64,000 nt of DNA from Vandiemenella viatica (GCA_031002005.1 JARYHS010009186.1:184662437-184726436), one strand, 5' to 3'; positions 32,978 through 44,575 are shown, counted from the first letter of the stretch. Program-made: numbers and translations. Notes: generated by a model not told the origin, from the sequence alone.

Positions 32978-33600
32978 CAGGGTGATTATAATTAAAGTTT
33001 AAGTTTCAAAACGCTCTAAAAAACGAACCACTTATTAGAATGACACCAAAATTGAACGGAGTATTATTGAAGAAGGTGGAAAGAACATGAATGCAAGATG
33101 GCGCTCCTCCGCACATTGAAAATCGAGTGAAGCAGTTGTTGAGGCGGCATTTCGGAAATGCTAGAATTATCAGTCATTTCCCTACAGCCTAGCCGGCGCG
33201 ATCCCCTGATCTAATCCGTGGGGTTTTCTGAGAGATGTTGTGTTCATTACTCCGATTGCCAACGTAGCTGAATTGAAGACACGCATTGCGCAACACATTC
33301 TGTACTTGATCCCGGTGACACTACGATCGGTTGTGAAACATACTGTTTCCCGATTTAATCTTGTTGCACACAACAGTGGACAGCATATTGAACATGTTTT
33401 GCGCGAAACTTAACAACCAATTGGATGGATGCTTTTTATGCGGATTTTGGCCTCAGGACAATTAAAAACCGATAGGATGGATTTTTTTTGGGTTCATGTT
33501 ATTTCCACCTTCTTCAATAATACGCCGTTCAATTTTGGCGTCATTCTAATCCGTGGTTCGTTTTTTAGAGCGTTTTGAAACTTTAATTATAATCACCCTG
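32978..33600 (+). mobile_element. Tc1/mariner-type deletion derivative with long inverted repeats
   Basis: The element starts cagggtgattataattaaag (32978 onward) and ends with its inverse ctttaattataatcaccctg (33600). TA flanks both sides (32976-32977 and 33601-33602). The inverted repeats extend about 110 bp, to gaagaaggtggaaa on the left and tttccaccttcttc on the right. Between them is only the C-terminal part of a transposase. It begins 68 bp after the donor of the receptor exon at 32910. Confidence 0.9.
33091..33413 (+). pseudogene. Tc1/mariner-type transposase, C-terminal remnant
   Basis: The frame opens MQDGAPPHIENRVKQLLRRH and continues FGNARIISHFPTA. It then has a stop where tryptophan is usual (W-P-P-R-S-P-D-L in relatives) and a frame change. 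It resumes as NVAELKTRIAQHILYLIPVT and ends NSGQHIEHVLRET. The D of QDGAPPH (second catalytic position) and the D of SPDL are still present. The first catalytic region and the DNA-binding domain were lost in the internal deletion. Relatives are abundant insect transposons with full-length transposases of roughly 340 residues, as I remember them. Confidence 0.8.
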
Positions 33601-33800
33601 TAATTTAATTACAAATCCACCACTTTGAGCTCTCTTCCGCATCACAAAGTAGGATGGAAATTAATACTAGAGATTTTACGCAGGCGTCATCACAGTGGAT
33701 CTCGATTGATCTGAATCACGATTTTACTTTTGGTCCCTGTAATGCTACTCTCCTTCAACAGGTAGAGGATAGCTCCTCTCCTTACTCCATACTTCGTTCG

Positions 33801-33955
33801 ATGGCTTTACTCCTCATCGACCTGGAGGTGATAAGAGGCAAGTAACGGGAAGTAAGTCGGTCATTACCTTTTTCAAAGCAACCATTCCGGCATTCGGATG
33901 CAGTGATTTCGTGAAACCTTGGAAAACACAAATCTGTATTGACAGGCAGAGATTC
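33801..33955 (-). mobile_element. SINE, family A, 3' part
   Basis: On the minus strand the copy has the core (ccaaggtttcacgaaatcac, gcatccgaatgccggaatgg) and the tail cacctccaggtcgatgagga. The tRNA-like head is missing, and the copy directly abuts the next one in the same orientation. Confidence 0.7.
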
Positions 33956-33969
33956 GGTTTTTTCTTTGT

Positions 33970-34196
33970 TTCTGGCTTTATGCTCCGTTGACGCCGAAGT
34001 CATTAAAGGAGGCAAAGAAGTGGGAAAAAGGAACTAGAAGGAATTCGGCCATGCCCTTTTGATGGAAGTATCCCGGCATTCGCCCGGAGTGATTTGGGGA
34101 ACCATGGAAAACCCTAATCTGGATACCCGGGTGGGGATTCAAACCGGCGTCCTCCCGGATGTGAGGCCAGAGCATTACCTTTCACCCACCACGCTT
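33970..34196 (-). mobile_element. tRNA-derived SINE, family A, near full length
   Basis: On the minus strand it has the head aagcgtggtgggtgaaaggt (A box), the B-box region gccggtttgaatccccaccc and the core ggttttccatggttccccaa. The body is ccatcaaaagggcatggccg and the tail gacttcggcgtcaacggagc. All parts of the family are present. Confidence 0.85.
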
Positions 34197-36315
34197 TATT
34201 TTTTCTTCTACTGAAATATTTCGACTTTTATTTATCTATTTTATATATATATATATATAAAAATGAGACAAATGCTATAGATCAGCATTTGGTTGCTTTA
34301 AATTTGTAAATTCAGATATTTCTGGCCAACTAACACACCGATAAAATGTACCCTCGAATGCGTCTGAGAATTATGTCTTTAAAGGTTGACTGCTGCCTCA
34401 GTTACGACCTTCGACGGCATAATCTGCAGTGCGCTTGAGAAATGGGACTTCTGGGGTTATTGATCCATTACTTCACCCTACTCAGTGATCTTGCCTTGAC
34501 AGAGTGGTTGATGACTGACAGTAGATTTGGGACCCTGCAAGCAAGGGTCGTTCCTGAGATTGCTGCTAGTCAAACACCATGCTTCGAATAAAAGTATTCC
34601 TAGACAAGAAATATGAGTAAATCGGACAACCGTATTGATTCACAATTAGTAAGATTAATATCACGATCCAAGGCGAATGAGAATCATAAATAATTGAGGC
34701 AAACTTTGTAATGGAACTCTGTTTATGCTTGTGGTGAAGGGTTTGAGTCCCGCAGACTGACGCCAAAGTTCCTGTTTTGGATGGCCAAGTGGATATTGAT
34801 TTTATTGTCTATCGGACGTGTGATCACTAACCTGCCCCATAATATCTTCTTCTTGATGTTTTTTCGTGTAAGGACGACGGCCTGTCTGACACCAGGCGAC
34901 GCAGTATTGCCAAACTGTGAGGACGATAGCTGCTAGAACAACTATAGTCTATTAAAGATGTGATAATTTTCATTGAAAGAATGCGTAAGTTCTTTGGCTT
35001 GAGTGAAGGTAGCCTGAGACAGGTTAGAAAGGTTTTACGTAAAGAAACAGAAGTTACAAAATAAGTTCCCGTTTATTGCAGATATTCATACACTGAAAGT
35101 TTCACAAATCACAAACACGGGAACGTAACTCCCATCCCACGCAATATGTTAGCTGCACCCCCGATATCTTGAATTTAGACTCCAGTTGCCGAAATGGGTT
35201 ACAAATTGATACTGTTGGTAGTAAATCGCGAACTGTCTATTACATCGGTGATCTAAGCTAGACTTCCAGAGGCAGACTGCTGCATACAAGCGCACTCATG
35301 AGAAGGTGCTGACTCTTATGAGATGCGCGCTCGTGTTACGCTGCCTAGAAGCCGGCTATATTCACTCCGTTAATACTGAATATTACGGGAATTTATCTGG
35401 TCCTCTTACAACTGCAACCAGTGAAAGTTGGCAATTGAAATCGAGCACACTGATGGGAATCGTTGCCCTAGATTGAATGGATTACCATCGTGTCCCCTCT
35501 CCCTTCTCCTAGCCTCTTCCGACTGACTGAAACTATTGTTGTGGCCGCTCTTACTAATGCAAAGCTCGCTGTGTCATTCCCGAACGTTAGGCGGCTTGTT
35601 GCGGTGATTTTGACAAATCCACAGACGTGCCAGAAACTCTGATTTTGACAACTACCGTCAGCGACCGAATTAATGGTGTTACACATTTTTTCATGCTGTC
35701 GTAGCTAATGAACTAGCTCCCACACATTCTTTTACCTTAAGAAGCCAAGATCAAACAATATCTGACAAAAGTTTTGAGGAACAGATTATCATCGTTTCCC
35801 GATACTAGTGGCCTAGAAATACGCTTTAAAGACTGATTTGTGCTTCATAGGGACAGACAGTAAGTTTTTCCATTCCATGCAGCCATTTGTGTTATGAAAA
35901 CAATTGTAACAAAAATACCCCGAAGAACCTAACGTTGTGTGGTAGGAAGTGCATACACTGCGCGGCACTTTTATACGTTTCTTCTGCGGTGTTAGCACCA
36001 TTTGAATATTTTCATCTTTCTACCAGAGTCGTGCGAATGGATTTTCGTTATCTGACAGAAGTTTTGAGGAACAAATTATTATTGTCTTGTTTTTGACTTT
36101 CATCCTTATTGTCCTGAACTGTTAAAGGTGACATGAGGGTTTTACCTTGTTGACATATTTCCATTTCAGTTAATAAAGTCAGGCAATCGTTGTTTTAAAT
36201 ACGATTTGACTTCAGAAAAGGCGAATTTTACAAAATGATCAGTTATTTAAACTAACATTTGGTAGAATTACATTAAATATGCTCTTTTTATCACAGTCAA
36301 TACAATAACACTAAC
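34197..36315. other. Intron sequence, one direct repeat pair, otherwise featureless
   Basis: A (TA)n run lies at about 34238-34258. A direct repeat of about 34 bp (tctgacaaaagttttgagga at 35761 and tctgacagaagttttgagga at 36051) is spaced exactly 290 bp apart. No gene is supported. Confidence 0.5.
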
Positions 36316-36567
36316 ACCGAGCTTGGTGGGTGAGCGGTTAACGTTCTGGCCTCGCATTCGGGAGGACGCCGCGCCGGTTCGAATTCCCTTCCGGGCATCT
36401 CCGATTTGATTTTCCAGGATTTTCCAAAATCACTTCAGGCGCATGCCGGGATGCTTCCTTCAAAATTCTATGTCTGAAATTTCTTACCCGTTCCTTGTTC
36501 CCAGACCCATCTCGCTTCTAATGACCTCGACGTCGCTGAGGCGTAAAGCCATAAGTAAAAAACAAAA
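36316..36567 (+). mobile_element. tRNA-derived SINE, family A, best-preserved copy
   Basis: The head caccgagcttggtgggtgag is followed by cggttaacgttctggcctcg (A box region) and gccggttcgaattcccttcc (B box). The core is gattttccaggattttccaa and cacttcaggcgcatgccggg. The body is cccatctcgcttctaatgac, with tail ctcgacgtcgctgaggcgta and a short aagccataagtaaaaaa end. The tail ends in a short simple repeat rather than long poly(A). Confidence 0.85.
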
Positions 36568-37419
36568 CCCTGCTATCTCGTAGTATTTTAATGAATGAAA
36601 CAAGTACCATCTTCATTTCGTGTATAGTATCCGCAGCAGTACACAATATCAACTAATTTACTAGCAACTATTAAACCATCTATGTTGTTATTGGTTGTGT
36701 TAAGCATTACTCAACTCCAGTTTTTGGCTTAATGGAAAAAAATGCTTTATAATCCATACACAGTCTGAAAATACAACCTATAAATTGAAACTAGCAGCTA
36801 GCAACTTAAGTCGAAAAATTACACGTTTTAATAGTAAACCGCTGGTGAGTGAAAATTAATTAAACTTTAGCCTAACTGAAGAAAATATAAGAAAACGTTC
36901 AGTTGCCTCAGTGTCAGATTTCTGCAGTTTACTAATGAGTTCGTTGCAGAGTTTTTCTTATAATTTCCTTCACAAGTATTTTGACAGACAGTACAACACG
37001 TTTTTGCTGCAAAATGGAGTCCTAATGGAGATAAAGAAACGGAGCTTCCTTTACTTTAGTCGACGCCTTACAGCAAGTCTTTAAAGCTTTTTGTGCCTAT
37101 TCTCTTCAGGGATTAAAATCCTTTGTTCTCAGTTCGGCATTGTTTATCAAACAAAGAGAACTTAGAGGTACACAGTCGTGTTGTTTAACGAGGTTCATTA
37201 AGATTTGTTAATTTCGTTTCGGCGACACCGTATTCTCTGTACCTGAGTGGTAACAAGTCGAAAATCATTTATGTGATTCTATTCTCTCGACCCCAGTCTC
37301 AACTAATTCTCCAGTTAATGACGTCCATGAATGTGAGACTTTATTTATTTCATTCAGTTTCCTGTCCATAGCCTACAATGATTTTGATTTCAATACCCAT
37401 AGTTTATTCTCCACTAATT
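36568..37419. other. Intron sequence without recognisable feature
   Basis: AT-rich. No coding frame or repeat boxes were identified. Confidence 0.5.
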
Positions 37420-37420
37420 A

Positions 37421-37468
<48 letters not shown>
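37420..37468. repeat. (TA)n(TG)n microsatellite
   Basis: About ten TA units are followed directly by about fourteen TG units. The length is likely polymorphic. Confidence 0.95.
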
Positions 37469-37484
37469 TCATTTGGGCCAACCA

Positions 37485-37735
37485 GGACCACTTTAAACCA
37501 ACGTTTTGGCTTGAATTTGCTATGGATGTGTTTCAACTAGGTTTGTTAGAACTAGAGGGGAACTACAGTTTAACGTGGGATCCGAACCACGAAAGCGTTC
37601 CGGCATACTTCGCATTACACAATAAGCTGTGCCAAAGGTGGAGGTCGGGTTTAGAGCTTATAAAAATCCCCGCAGATAACAAAGGACCTTTGTATCTCCA
37701 GTAAGATGCCTTAACCACAGAGACACCAGACCACT
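37485..37735 (-). mobile_element. tRNA-derived SINE, family C
   Basis: On the minus strand the copy starts ggtgtctctgtggttaaggc (A box) and continues atcttactggagatacaaag, with a weak B box. The body has ctttggcacagcttattgtg and ccgtggttcggatcccacgttaaactgta in equivalent form. The body phrase matches the copies at 45440-45683 and 46575-46845. Confidence 0.65.
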
Positions 37736-38118
37736 ATAATATTAATTTGTCTTACGTTCTGTACTTTTTGGACGGTTAAAATCGGATTAAACATATTTTG
37801 TGAACATTTTGCGGTTCACTCGAATGTTTCTCCAGAAGGATGACCTGCACTGTTATTAAAATCCCTGCCGTTTATTCCATTTCATTAAAGCCAGAAAATA
37901 GAATGTGATCACAATTTTTTTTTTCCGGAAGAAAGATGAAGTTGGATGTTGTGACGGTTCTAGGGCTTTACAGAGTGTATTCTAAGACATTTGTCTGAGT
38001 TTTATTATAAAAATTATGAATTGCGAGCGTGGTGTAATGTTGGGATCCATGCATAGCCACAGGTATTGCGACACAATCCTGGCGTCTTGGTAAGTGTTGC
38101 ATCAAGAACCAGCGTCAG

Positions 38119-38175
38119 TATAAAAAGACGAGACGCCACCTAGCGTGGCTTTTTCGTCACCAGTCTTCATCGCAG
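38119..38175 (+). promoter_or_regulatory. TATA-type core promoter-like segment
   Basis: TATAAAAAG at 38119-38127 is followed about 40 bp later by tcaccagtcttcatcgcagtcggac, which offers two arthropod-type initiator candidates (cagtc). A short hairpin (ggaccttcggtcc) follows immediately. It could be the promoter in a retrotransposon LTR or 5' end, or of an independent small gene in the intron. The next long open frame downstream is at 38666. Sequence pattern only. Confidence 0.35.
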
Positions 38176-38665
38176 TCGGACCTTCGGTCCAGAGCAGAGT
38201 TTACATTTGTGTGGCAGTGGGTGACTTCTAGGTGTTTGCGGTAACCGTCGAGTTTGTCTTTTGGTTTTGTTCGGGGAGTAAGTGAGTCGTCTGGTATTTT
38301 ATTTTTGTTATTCATCGAAAGTGAGGATTTTAGTATAATCACTCAAATTACGTTTTTTTTCGTCGAAACTAGCAAGAGCTAAGTTTACTTAAAGTGTGTC
38401 AGGTTAGGGAAGCAATAATAATACCAGCGAAATTTCTTATTAGTCGACACTCAGCGGTTGCGCAATTGTTTAAATTTGCAACGTCTATTCCACTGTTTTA
38501 AATTCCGTTCCAGTTTAGAAGTTGTATATCAGCCATCAAGTATTGATTTTCTAATTTATAACTGTGCAACAAGTGTGCAAGAAATTGATAGGAACTTTTG
38601 TAATTGGAAATCGTAAATTTCCAATGTTGCGCAATTTGTGTGATGTTCAAAGAAATGGTTAGGGA

Positions 38666-38941
38666 TTGTTAGCGGAAAGTATTAAGGAATTCCAGGAATT
38701 ATTTGCGGTCGTAGCAGAACTGTCTTCTGACTTTTTTGGAGAAGAAGAAATTATTTACCTGGTGAAAAATCTGTTGTGTAAGGAATCTTCTGATAGAAAT
38801 TTAAATAATATACCGGTCGGTGGGTCTAACAAAATTTCAGGAAAGCTGTGCATTAAAGACTTGAAAAAAAATCATTTAATCTATGATTTAGTAGTTTTGA
38901 GATACCCTTCTAACCTTTTATATATTTCAGAGAAGGTTTGA
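38666..38941 (+). other. Unidentified open frame downstream of promoter-like segment
   Basis: A 91-codon frame encodes an acidic start (KEFQELFAVVAELSSDFFGE, EEIIYLVKNLLCKESSDRN) and a more basic second half (SGKLCIKDLKKNHLIYDL). The composition is protein-like, with predicted helices, and the frame lies 540 bp after the TATA-like segment. No family is recognised. A transposon accessory protein or a chance frame are both possible. Confidence 0.25.
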
Positions 38942-40267
38942 AGTGACCACCGCCGAAGAGAAAGAACATTGTATGTTGTTAATTACTTGATGCTTTCCAG
39001 GTAGGCATAAGTAAACGCCACGAGAACAAGAAAAATTATTTTTTGGTAACTGCACAGACCATAAAGTGAGTGATTGTTACATTATATTTTGACAACATAT
39101 AACGTGCGGGTTCTTTCAGAATGTGTGCGTCCGCATATTAATCAGAAATACTGCTCGGAAATTTTTCTCATTGGTAACCTGTGTTTGCTCATTCAATGTT
39201 CGTTTTAAATTCTACAGCCGCAGTTTAGATAGTCAGTGCATTGCGTGTTTAATTCAGATTCGTATTTCAAGTCAATATAATACAATTAAACGTGTAATAG
39301 TTAAATTTACTTTTTTTAAATTTATTTCGACGTGAAATTTATTGTAGCGAAAATTTAAATCATTGTCTCTCCAGATTTTCTCTTTTTGTCATTATTGTGA
39401 GATTTATTATTCCAATGTGTTTATTTTTATTAGGCAACACTAAGTTCTCTTTCATTCTGTATGCTATTAGTCGTATTATTAGGAAAACAATCACATATTT
39501 TCTAAAAATCTTCATTGACTTTTGATTTGAATGACAAATATGTGTAAAACCATGTTTTTGAAACAGAAGCACGCTATATTCTATCAGAGCCCATAATAAT
39601 ATCCCTGTGAAAGAACAAAATTAAGTTCTTCGATTGTTTTACTTAAAACAGCATTCTGCTATAAATTTCACAGTTGAGTATTATAAATTATAATTCCAAG
39701 AAAAGCTCTTATCATTGCTAATTTGATAAGTGTTTAACTCCTTTCTTTATTATGTTTCTAAACAGCACTGTGGTAACAAGATATTAATTGAGGTTTGTTT
39801 CTATACGCAAAAAAAGATTTGTTTTTCTCTCGTATATTATAGCTAAGATTTTATGCAATATTACACTGCCGTAACTTTAGCAGTTTGTAAAACAGGGTTT
39901 AAGAAAAACTAACTCATTAATTACATAGTGACAGTAAGACATATCAAGGACTTCTTAACTGAAATATATCTTTATATGTACCTTCCATCACTGCTTTCTT
40001 TCATGCCACATTGTTACAACATTGCGATATTCTTGCTGCTGAACTACAAGAACGTTTGAACATTTTTTTTTTTTTTTCGAACGAAAGAGTCACTAACGGC
40101 AATTCCACAGTGTGTTTTTACGTCTGTGGACATACGTGTTTTGCCTTGTAATTTTGCTGTAACGTCTAGTATTGAGTTAGAAACTAGGCATCATCCCACC
40201 GTTTACCTAGAGAACTGTGGAAAAATGGCTAAAATTCACGTGGACTGTTTCAGTGTGTCCCACTCTC
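38942..40267. other. Intron sequence without recognisable feature
   Basis: AT-rich, with a T-run near 40063-40077. No gene or delimited repeat was found. Confidence 0.5.
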
Positions 40268-40270
40268 TTA

Positions 40271-40342
40271 CCTCGTATCCACACTTAAGCACGCTCAGCC
40301 GAATGAGCCTCTCATTCTTTTGAGCGCGCTCGGGTGATCGTG

Positions 40343-40379
<37 letters not shown>

Positions 40380-41287
40380 AAATTTTGGCCGAACGAGCCT
40401 GGTGCCAGTGCTCAGAAAACGCTCGGTTATTGTGTCGTCACGTGTGTGCGCGGCAACTGCGGCCTTTATTATTATCCATATGATATCAAAGAATAAAAGA
40501 AAAGTACCAAGGTGGTGGATTGGAGAAAATTTTATCGTCAGCATAGAAATTATCTTAATAATTTAATTCGCGAATTAACTTTTGAAGGAGATAATGAGCC
40601 TTTTCAAAATGTCAGAGATCGCTTTCGAACATTTCCTGTGTTTAGTTGAACCTCATATTAAATAACACTGTACACATATGCTTGAGGCGATTTCACCAGG
40701 AAATAAATTAATGATAACTTTATGATTCCTGACTTCGGTAGAATCCTATACAAACCTGCAGCATATGTCGAAAGTACCTTACATTAGCAGGCGTTTTCTA
40801 CCGTAGTCTGTGATGATACTGTTCAGTCGCTCCAAAATTATATTTAGGTTGGTACCTATTTGTTATTTTTATAGACTTTTACTACCAATATATATTCAAA
40901 TATTGTTTTACATTTTTAAGTGTTTTTCTTTACGTCATCAATACCATGGTTTAATACCTCGCTGATTTCACGCCATGAATCCTCCCATTTACTTGGTTGT
41001 GCTTTCCCGTAATAACTTCTTTGATACGTACAGATTAATTGATGTCAAGCAAGTGTCGTTGTACCGCATGCTCGCGCTCATTGTAAAAACCACCAAACTA
41101 GCGTCCACACTGAGCGCCTAACACACACTGGCTCACCTTTGAGCATTCAAAATTATGGACACTCCATCGGTTTGCCCTGAGCGCGCTCGCCGTCATTCGC
41201 TGCGAGCGCACTCAGGCGTCCACACTTGATCGGCTCGTTTCACTGAGTGGCTCATTCGCCTGAGCTTGCTCAAGTGGATACGACGCC
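40271..41287 (+). mobile_element. PIF/Harbinger element relic
   Basis: The left end cctcgtatccacacttaagc with acgctcagccgaatgagcc faces the right end ggctcattcgcctgagcttg with ctcaagtggatacgacgcc. These are imperfect inverted repeats of about 38 bp. Further inside, gagcgcgctc-type phrases are also inverted. TTA precedes the left end and TAA follows the right end, so the flanks are compatible with the TWA target preference but not identical. It holds an N-terminal transposase remnant (40490-40860) and an A-run (40345-40377). Confidence 0.75.
40490..40860 (+). pseudogene. Harbinger transposase N-terminal remnant
   Basis: The fragments, in order and in shifting frames, are KRKVPRWW (about 40497-40520), RNYLNNLIRELTFEGDNEPF, the block MSEIAFEHFLCLVEPHI (about 40610-40660), and ISPGNKLMITL, a stop, then FLTSVESYTNLQHMSKV (about 40690-40770). 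This is the order I remember in ALP1-like/HARBI1-like transposases: basic R-R-W-W, then L-x-x-E-L, F-x-N-F-x-R-M, L-V-x-P-x-I, and I-P-P-x-x-R-L-x-x-T-L-R-Y-L-A-T-G-E-S-F. The DDE catalytic half is gone. Confidence 0.7.
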
Positions 41288-41865
41288 TAAAACCAACATC
41301 ATAAAGACATGGCCCCTGTGTGTCACTAAACGAAATTTTTTTCATGAATTGTAACTTCATTCCTCCGAATAATACGATACCACTCGTTCGCTGAAATCGT
41401 GATAAACATTTCGACTGCGTTAAGTATCTTGACCTTTAAATGTATACTAATTTGTGGACAGTTTTATTTTAATTCCTTAGCTTTTCGATCTCACATCAAA
41501 ATAAAATATACCTAAAGGTGGCCGGGCTGTATATTCTTTTAAAACTATCAAAATCCAACCTGTATATTTTGTGTGAATCATAACTTAAATTTATGAGTTT
41601 TACGATGCAATATCAAGAAGATTCATACCTCACTTTACCCACGGAATATGGGCTGTATATTAATCAAAACACGAACAGTTGATTTTATGTGAATCAGGAT
41701 TTTTTTAAAAAATCTTAAATTTCTTAGATTTTCGACATGACAATGGAATATACCAGGATTTACCGGCGGTAACACGGTCTATGCATTAAAGGAAGTAGCT
41801 TTAAACTGCAAACTGTAATTATTGCGTCACTCGAGATCAACAAAAAACTAATACCAATTTTTACT
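41288..41865. other. Intron sequence without recognisable feature
   Basis: AT-rich. Nothing is supported. Confidence 0.5.
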
Positions 41866-42085
41866 GATTTTGGTGGGTAAGCAGCAACGTTCTGGCTTTG
41901 CATTCTGGAGATCACTCGTTCGAATCCCTGTCAAGGCATCCAGATTTGGGTTTTCCATGGTTTCACGAAATCAGTCCAGACGAATTCCGGAATTGTTATT
42001 TCTAAAGTCAAGGCCGAATTATTTCCCGTTCCTTGTCGCTAGTCCTTTCCCGCCTCTAGTGACTTCCACGTCTGCGAGGTAAAAA
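41866..42085 (+). mobile_element. tRNA-derived SINE, family A
   Basis: Head ttggtgggtaagcagcaacg, B-box region cgttcgaatccctgtcaagg, core gggttttccatggtttcacg, body tcaaggccgaattatttccc and tail gtgacttccacgtctgcgag are all recognisable and in order. Confidence 0.8.
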
Positions 42086-42357
42086 TCTGTAATAATAAAA
42101 ACTAAGTTGATAAGTTTCGCAACTTTTTAACATCACATCAGGATAAATCATACTTTATTTTACTCTCAGGACAACCGGCTGTAAATTAATCGAAAACCCA
42201 TTCAAATCCAACTAATTGTGTTTCCTTAAATCGTGGTCAACCCAAAACATATTTTATCATTTTAGGATGTTGCATGAAATTGAAATATACCCTTTTTAGC
42301 CCGTAGTCTCAAGGGCTGTACATCAAACGTATCACAATCAACAGTCTCTACCCGATA

Positions 42358-42798
42358 AATAAAATGAAGCACCCAGAAGAGAAGAAGAAAATAAAATCAA
42401 ACTTCACGTTGTGAGAGAGTATGTGAAGTTATTTAGGAGATTACAAAATCGAGTCAAATTCACAAATAAGTTAGCAGTGTGAGGCCACTTATCAGTATGA
42501 CGTTACACCCCCTCTGCTTGGAAGTATCCACTGATTCGGTTGGGAGGCCAACTTGCCTCAGGAAAAGATAAAAGGGCTTTATGGCATCCTTCACAACCAA
42601 ATCAGTGGTTGCTTCCAGCTCAGAGTGGGTGCAACGTTACACTGATATTGCCAAGTTCTTTGTAAATTAGATTCGATTTTATAATCGCCGAAATAACAGC
42701 ACATACCATTTCAACTGTGAAGCTTTATTTCGGTTCCTCCTCCCCTTCTGGGTACTTCGATTTTTATTATTATTATTATTAATTTTTGTCAGGCAGTG
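42358..42798. mobile_element. Foldback MITE with Tc1-like terminus
   Basis: The two halves are reverse complements over about 215 bp each. The left half reads gaagcacccagaag, gatattacaaaatcgagtc-type and ccactgattcggttgggagg. The right half, reversed, reads gaagtacccagaag, gattataaaatcgaatc and ccactgatttggttgtgaag. The right end, reversed, begins cactgcctgacaaaaatt after TA (42799-42800), a terminus shared with an isolated fragment at 43031. The left terminus has decayed. It is non-coding. Confidence 0.75.
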
Positions 42799-44420
42799 TA
42801 CACTCAATAATATTTGCATGATTCGAGTAAAACGAAAATTTTCCCGTTTTTTTTTTTTTTTTACTGCACATTAATATGAAATTTATCACAGTTTACCTGT
42901 ACACTACATTAATTGAAACATTATTAAAATTAAAACGGTAGCTTTTGTGCGAATTGCGTTAAACCTAAATTATTTTTCATTTTTTCAACGTCACATCAAA
43001 GTGAATCACACAATTGAATCCCTATCACTATACACTGCCTGAAAAAAAGTGAAGCACTTAGAAGGGGACTAGTAGCTGTACTTTATTATAAATCCCATTA
43101 AAATTTCTCATCTTTTCGAAATCACAACAAAGTGAAACATATCATACTTTATCCGCCGGGCCAATGGCTTTATATTAAATGAGATCCACTCAAAATTCGA
43201 CCAGTATTTTTTACGTAAATCCCATTCATCAAGAAAATCTCAAGTGTACTTTTTCCTTTTTACAGTTTTATTATATGCATAAATATTTCTTTTAGTTCTC
43301 GCATTTATAAGTTTTCGGTAAAAAAAAAAACTCGAAACGGTAATACAATTGGCTGATTATATAGTTATAAATGTTGGCCAAGCATTTCGAACAAACGAAG
43401 CAGCCATACTGAAAGTTTTAGTTCTCTTTGACGTTCATTCTCTGAGTTGCGAGATATTAAAGCGCTTTCGGATACTATAGTATCGATGAAGAAGACGTTA
43501 TGATTTAAAACAATCAACCCAACTGTAGAGGGAAATCCAGTGGCTATACACGAGATTTACAAAAGCTGTACAACAAATCTCGTCAAAGAAAAAATATAAA
43601 GTCTCATAACACTGAGCACGCTATCTTTATACTTCGTTAGCTGTCTCAAGTAAGCTCTGTTGTTTACATTTCCAAAAATATAAAAAACGACAGTATGGGA
43701 TCCAGTACACGAGCACGTGCGTCCGTCCGGCAAACAGAAACCAATTATAATGTGTCCTGTCTACTGGCACCAATTGTAATGTGTCCTGACAACGTATGAC
43801 AAAGGTAACATGCATCTCGACCTGTTGGTGGAAACCCAATTGTAACGTTACACCCTGTTACTACATGTGAGCTTATTCTGAAACACGTCATCACGTAATA
43901 TGTACGGACATCTGATTGATGTGTGCTGACAAATTAACTGACGTGAGCACAATTGTATAGTGTATCACCCGTCGTGCGGTTTCTAATTTTTCATATTATA
44001 TCTAAATTCTAAGAAAATCTTTATAACAACATTGCTAGTAATTTTCCTATTATTGAAATAGATTTTTCACCAACTGTATCTTGAAGTTTACTACAATTTT
44101 GAGAGGTGCACACTAAAAATTGAACAGTTATCTTTCCCAGTGGTACAACTATTAAATATTATCAATGACTACCTACAGCATGTTTTCATATAACTGCTCT
44201 TCTATCCAATATTTCTCAAATTTATTAGCTCCCACGTTTATAATCAGAATTCAAACCATTTATAGAGAGAGTGACTTGCTTTTTATTTCTTAAGTCATGG
44301 AGATATCAAAATGACGTTGAATTATTCAGATTTTAGGGCCTTTATCAGGCTCTCGGTATCTTTAAGTTACATGTAACAGGTGTAATACAACACTGTGACC
44401 GAGAAAAAGAATAATAGGAC
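42799..44420. other. Intron sequence with one transposon end fragment
   Basis: At 43031-43072 (tacactgcctgaaaaaaagt, gaagcacttagaagggg) lies a second copy of the terminus seen in the preceding foldback MITE, without a partner end. A small local duplication (caattataatgtgtcctg / caattgtaatgtgtcctg) lies near 43740-43790. Nothing else is recognised. Confidence 0.5.
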
Positions 44421-44424
44421 GAAT

Positions 44425-44575
44425 GAAGTGAGAGATTCCGTCATTTGCCTGGAGTGGGTAAATAGGAGTCGAATAAGGTATTCTCCCCATTCTTTGCCCA
44501 CTGTCTTTTCCCTACTATAGCGACGTAGGTGTCGACAAGACGAAAAGCCATAAGCAAAAATAAAATATGATGTAG
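44425..44575 (+). mobile_element. SINE, family A, 3' part
   Basis: The end of the core (cgtcatttgcctggagtggg) is followed by ttgcccactgtcttttccct and the tail gcgacgtaggtgtcgacaag with agccataagc. The head is missing. Confidence 0.55.

Noticed and set aside
32520..32985. Long open frames in the other frames and on the minus strand over the GC-rich receptor exon
   Set aside because: They are side effects of high GC content. Only the frame that joins the neighbouring exons in phase 0 encodes transmembrane segments.
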